The translations under genes were made by a program, and so were the position numbers. This document shows positions 59,941 through 64,000 of a stretch of 64,000 nucleotides of DNA, piece after piece. The DNA is from Akanthomyces muscarius (lineage: Eukaryota; Ascomycota; Sordariomycetes; Hypocreales; Cordycipitaceae), in assembly GCF_028009165.1 (NCBI RefSeq), contig NC_079241.1, positions 4,588,001-4,652,000 of the forward strand. Reading direction: 5' to 3'. Position 1 is the first letter of the stretch. Each line of letters starts with the position of its first letter. A model generated the notes under the pieces. That model made no database searches. It was not told the origin of the DNA and worked only from the letters and a program-made list of their open reading frames with translations.

Positions 59941-60302
59941 GACTGGTTATGGGCTGCGACGCGATAGCAGAGCATCATGCAGGTCGACGTGCCAGTCGGG
60001 GAGAAGGCTACGGCGGCAAGCAGAGCTGAGGAGATTTTTGCGTGGGTAAGGGAAAATTGGCTTGTAGAGCTTTGGCACCTGAAATTAGCGAGCTCCAGCA
60101 CAGCTCAGCCCGAGGTTTCGCCGCTTCAGTGGGAGCCCCACCAAAAAGTTGGTCGCTTTTGGAGGGGCACACGCTGTAACACGACAGCTCGACTGAGCCG
60201 TTTGATCGTCTTTTGTAGCTACAGCCCTGGGTACCTATAGTCCTCTTGACGGTGGCCTCAGCAAGAAATTTCAACGAGAATTACTCAATACAGAGTCTCT
60301 CG
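59941..60302. promoter_or_regulatory. Divergent promoter NTE1 / GPN2
   Basis: 362 nt separate the two ATGs, so regulatory DNA is probably shared. No site was named with confidence. Confidence 0.6.
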
Positions 60303-61484
60303 ATGCCTTTTGCTCAGCTTGTTCTGGGCAGCCCAGGCTCGGGCAAGAGCACCTACTGCGATGGCAGTACGTCACATCCACCACGAGCCAGAAATCACCA
60401 AATGCTAATCATGGCAACAGTGCACCAGTTCATGGGCGCAATCGGTCGCGCATGCTCCGTCGTGAACCTCGATCCAGCAAATGACCACACCAATTACCCT
60501 TGTGCCCTCGACATCCGAAGTCTCGTCAAGCTCGAAGATATTATGCGTGAGGATAGTCTCGGCCCCAACGGCGGTATTCTCTACGCTCTCGAAGAGCTGG
60601 AACATAACTACGAGTGGCTGGAAGAAGGCCTGAAAGAATTTGAACAGGACTACGTCTTGTTTGATTGTCCTGGCCAAGTCGAGCTATACACTCATCACAA
60701 CTCGTTACGGAATATATTCTTCAAGCTACAAAAACGCGGCTTCCGGGTAAGTCGCATCACCTATCTCCATTAGGTGCTTCCTACGACAGCTGCTAACAGT
60801 GTCAAGTTTGTTGCGGTCCATCTCTCCGATTCGATTTGCCTCAGCCAACCCTCCCTATACGTCTCGAATGTTCTGCTTTCCCTCCGCGCCATGATACAAA
60901 TGGACATGCCACATGTCAACGTTCTCTCCAAAATCGACAAAGTTGCCTCATATGACGAGCTTCCTTTCAACCTCGAATATTATACAGACGTCGACGACCT
61001 CACATATCTAACTCCGCATCTCAAAGCCGAGTCTCCCGTAATGCGTAGCGAAAAGTTTGGAAAACTGCACGAGGCCATTGCAAACATGATCGACAACTAT
61101 GGCCTGGTGCGCTATGAGGTGCTGGCGGTGGAGAATAAGAAAAGCATGACACATCTTCTTCGTGTAATAGACAGAGCCGGCGGGTACATCTTTGGCAGCG
61201 CCGAGGGTGCAAACGACACCGTATGGGCTGTGACTATGCGAAACGAGGCATCCCTGATGGATGTTCAAGACATTCAAGAGCGATGGATAGATCAAAAAGA
61301 TGAGTATGATCGGATGGAACAAGAGGCAGAGGAGGAGGCCCGGCGCGAGCAGGAGCAGCAGGCCATGGACATGGATGTACAACCTCCGCAACCCTCAGCG
61401 CCGAGCAACCCTGAGATGGATCCAGACTTTGGAGACATGTCCGTCCCAGCTGATAGTGGCATCAAAGTAGTCAGGAAAGAATGA
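60303..61484 (+). CDS. GPN2: GPN-loop GTPase 2
   Basis: Three exons, 60303-60366, 60421-60746 and 60807-61484, give 355 aa. Introns of 54 nt (gtacgt...caacag, ctaat branch) and 60 nt (gtaagt...gtcaag, ctaac branch) restore YCDGMHQFMGAIG and KRGFRFVAVHL. The P-loop is GSPGSGKST (9-17), the GPN loop lies at 69-71 in LGPNGGILY, and the G3/G4 regions are DCPGQVELYTHH and SKID. GPN2 works with GPN1 and GPN3 in assembly and nuclear import of RNA polymerases. The C-terminal tail is glutamate rich with a likely coiled coil. Its stop is 7 nt from that of POP5. Confidence 0.95.
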
Positions 61485-61491
61485 TACCCCG

Positions 61492-62091
61492 TCAGCCGTC
61501 GTCGCTGACCATTTCGATATCGTCATCCTCCAAATTTTCGTCTAACTCGTCTTCCGTGTGATTATCGACTGACTCGACGGGCAAAAATGCACTGAGCGCA
61601 CTGCCATCTTTGGCAGCCAAGATGAGAGCACGTGCCTGGCGGATTGCTTCTTCTTCAGCTTTTCGTATCGTGCCACTCACCCGAACAACACGAAATGTAC
61701 ATGGCCGCCCGTCCTTAACCGGGACGTGGTCCATGAGAGTAAGCGCCGCCCAAAGCATGCGGTAGTGCTCTCTGTGGCATCTGAGAATGATGGTTGAGGT
61801 CGCTAAGGACAAGTACTTGACTGATCGCGTCATTAGCGTTGTTAAATTCATGTGCGGCGCGGAGACACAAAAAATACTTGATAAACTTCCGCCAAGTGCC
61901 CCTGACCCATGATCTCCAAAGAGTTGCGCGATCTCGTTGCGAATGGCTTTCAAAAGGAGCTGAGGCGTCAGATTTTCCACTGTGGGTTGATGCTGCACCA
62001 CAAAAGACGGCACGGCTGATTTGTGCTTGGTGGCAGGCTCTGGTGGGTAGATTATGTTGACGAGAAGATATCTCTCTTTTATTCGGACCAT
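61492..62091 (-). CDS. POP5: RNase P/MRP protein subunit Pop5
   Basis: Two exons on the minus strand, 61878-62091 and 61492-61820, give 180 aa. ATG 62091 starts MVRIKERYLLVNIIYP, the conserved Pop5 N-terminus; the frame is open further upstream but that part faces the neighbouring promoter. Splicing GTATTT...GATCAG yields GGSLSIKYLSLATSTIILRCHRE, followed by FRVVRVSGTIRKAEEEAIR. The C-terminal tail is acidic. Pop5 is a core protein of RNase P (tRNA 5' maturation) and RNase MRP (rRNA processing). The 57-nt intron is a multiple of three and has no stop codon, so the unspliced form is also an open frame with 19 extra residues. Confidence 0.92.
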   Translation of the reverse strand: MVRIKERYLLVNIIYPPEPATKHKSAVPSFVVQHQPTVENLTPQLLLKAIRNEIAQLFGDHGSGALGGSLSSIFCVSAPHMNLTTLMTRSVKYLSLATSTIILRCHREHYRMLWAALTLMDHVPVKDGRPCTFRVVRVSGTIRKAEEEAIRQARALILAAKDGSALSAFLPVESVDNHTEDELDENLEDDDIEMVSDDG

Positions 62092-62375
62092 GGTGACGAG
62101 CTTTTCCCCCCACAGGCCGCCGGTCGTTAAGCGATACGAAAAGTGAAGTGTTGTTCTGTAAAAATACAGCGAGGAATTAGGAGCCTTGGCCGCGATCGAG
62201 GTAAACAGGTGGGGCGCTGTCCGCCGGGATGCCTGGCCGCACTCGGAACTCCCCACGACCACCATCTGCAGCCGACGACACCCTGTCCTGAATAAAGCTG
62301 CGTTGACAACCTCAGAGTTTCTCACAGGGGATTCGACTGAATATAGAGGACTTCCCAAAAAGCCAGTACTCCAGT
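62092..62375. promoter_or_regulatory. Divergent promoter POP5 / gephyrin-like gene
   Basis: 284 nt between the two ATGs; regulatory DNA is probably shared. No specific site named. Confidence 0.55.
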
Positions 62376-64000
62376 ATGGATTCTTCACTCACGGCGGCCA
62401 TTCTCATCGTGTCCACCACTGCAGCGCTGGACCCGTTAACGGACGCCTCCGCCGCGGTTCTCCGGGAAGTGCTCGACATCGACGGTGCAGGCAAATGGAC
62501 TGTCGCAGATGAAAAAATTGTTTCAGACAATGTTATCGATATCCAAAAGCAAATTATGCAATGGACAGATGGCCCTGATGCACCAAACTTCATCATCACG
62601 ACTGGAGGCACTGGATTTGCAGTGTCCGATGCCACTCCAGAGGTACGAGGGAGGCATGGTGTTTCTTGTATAGTTCGGGTGCTGATAAACAGACATAGGC
62701 AGTCGCATCCCTACTTCATAAACAAGCGCCTGGTCTAGTTCATGCTATGCTATCTTCATCACTGGCTGTCACTCCTTGTAAGTCTCCGCTTCAGCTTTCG
62801 CGGTCTTGTTACTAACAGCCGCACAGTTGCCATGATGTCGCGCCCTGCCGCAGGCGTGAGAAATAGGACTGTCATTGTTACGCTACCCGGCTCCCCCAAA
62901 GGAGCCAAGGAGAATCTGCAGGCCATCATTAAGACTTTGCCGCATGCATGTCTGCAATCTGCTGGTGCCAACTCACGGCAGCTACATGCTGGAGGCACTC
63001 AGAAGTTGGAGAAAGAAGCTGGGATCATCGAACATGAGCACTCTCACACCCATGACCATTCGCATGCCATTGAACATGACCATGGACATGATCATAGCCA
63101 CAGCCATAGCCACAGCCACGGTCATGGGCATGGACATGGCAACCTAGTCCGTCATACGAAGCCGAGTTCTAAAACGCTTTCCAACGACCCAACTTTGGGG
63201 CCTACACGCCGCCACCGAGAATCGCCATACCCCATGGTCTCTGTTGATGATGCGCTTGCCATGATTGATGAGTTCACCCCACAGCCGGAGATTGTGCATT
63301 CCAAAGTTGACCAAGACATCATCGGATCGGTACTTGCGGAAGAAGTCAAGGCGCACGAGCATGTTCCCGCTTTCAGAGCCAGCATCGTTGATGGCTATGC
63401 CGTTGTTGCACCAAAAGATGGTAAATTGAAGGGCGTGTTCCCTGTCGTTGGCGTTTCGCATGCAGCACCGGGGGAAATCGGCGCCCTCAAGGAAGGTCAA
63501 ATTGCGAGAATAACAACCGGGGCACCGCTTCCACCGGGGGCGACTTCTGTCATAATGGTGGAGGACACTGTTTTGAGGAGCATGACGGACGACGGAAAGG
63601 AAGAGAAGGAAGTAGAAATCCAAGCGGAAGGTGTCAAAGAAGGTGAGAATGTTCGCGAGGTTGGCAGCGACGTCAAGCAAGGCACCACTATTTTAAGCAA
63701 AGGCGAGCAAATCTCTGGCGTCGGTGGTGAAATCGGCCTATTAGCCTCTGTTGGAGTGGCGGAAGCCAACGTGTACAAGAGACCAGTCATCGGCATCCTC
63801 TCTACCGGCGATGAGATCGTCGAGTACAACCGACCCGGTGCATTGAAGCTTGGCGAGGTGCGCGATACAAACCGCATCACCCTGATTTCTGCTGCAAAGG
63901 AGTGGGGATACGATGTCGTTGACCTGGGTATTGCAAAGGACAAGTCAAATTCCCTGGAAGAGACCCTGCGCTCTGGTCTGCGGCAGGCTGACCTCCTGAT
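62376..64000 (+). CDS. cnxE: Gephyrin-type molybdenum cofactor protein (MogA+MoeA), 3' end missing
   Basis: Three exons so far, 62376-62642, 62699-62777 and 62827 to the window end. Introns of 56 nt (gtacga...catag) and 49 nt (gtaagt...cacag) restore DATPEAVASLLHKQAPGLVHAM and AVTPFAMMSRPAAG. The N-terminal MogA-like domain has ITTGGTGF and TLPGSPKGAKENL. A linker with 17 alternating histidines follows. The MoeA-like domain shows PAFRASIVDGYAV, ITTGAPLPPGATSVIMVEDT, VGVAEANVYKRPVIGILSTGDEI and GEVRDTNRITL. Together these adenylate molybdopterin and insert molybdate. Nitrate reductase and xanthine dehydrogenase depend on this cofactor. Truncated by the window, not broken. Confidence 0.94.

Noticed and set aside
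62092..62388. N-terminal extension of POP5
   Set aside because: Pop5 begins at MVRIKERY in the family; the extension overlaps the start of the divergent gephyrin-like gene.

Overview
The window is nuclear DNA from a filamentous ascomycete (Pezizomycotina). The evidence is short GT-AG introns (about 49 to 200 nt) with CTAAC/CTGAC-like branch sites, strong C/G preference at third codon positions in several genes, and fungal-type versions of all recognisable proteins. A placement in Sordariomycetes, perhaps Hypocreales, is my impression from protein similarity and from TACTGAGTA/CCAGTACTGG-like intergenic motifs; it is an inference. I recognised no tRNA, rRNA, CRISPR array, transposon gene or virus-like gene. 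Exon boundaries were placed by eye from splice signals, frame and family conservation.

Left block (1-21.6 kb), compact and mostly housekeeping: a PHAF1/UPF0183 autophagy-linked protein, a 14-TM MFS efflux pump, a kinesin-5 (BimC type), an Rrn9-like Pol I initiation factor (minus), Pescadillo/NOP7 (minus), PIG-U/GAB1 of the GPI transamidase, a SAM37/metaxin-like outer-membrane assembly subunit (minus), and an uncharacterised four-exon protein. RRN9 and NOP7 both serve ribosome production and lie head to tail.

Middle block (21.6-40.5 kb): about 14.5 kb without a convincing protein gene, bounded by genes that both point into it. It holds hairpins, short palindromes and a possible minus-strand non-coding or leader transcript near 25.2-26.3 kb. 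Next come a poorly resolved spliced gene (minus), a conserved fungal nuclear-looking protein of unknown function (minus), and a small secreted cysteine-rich protein.

Right block (40.5-64 kb): mitochondrial isoleucyl-tRNA synthetase, about 4 kb of gene-free DNA, an arrestin-like protein, an EMP70/TM9SF protein, an aromatic amino acid decarboxylase, NTE1 phospholipase B (minus), GPN2 GTPase, POP5 (minus) and a gephyrin-type molybdenum cofactor protein cut by the window end. NTE1/GPN2 and POP5/gephyrin are divergent pairs with short shared promoters, and GPN2 and POP5 stop codons are 7 nt apart.
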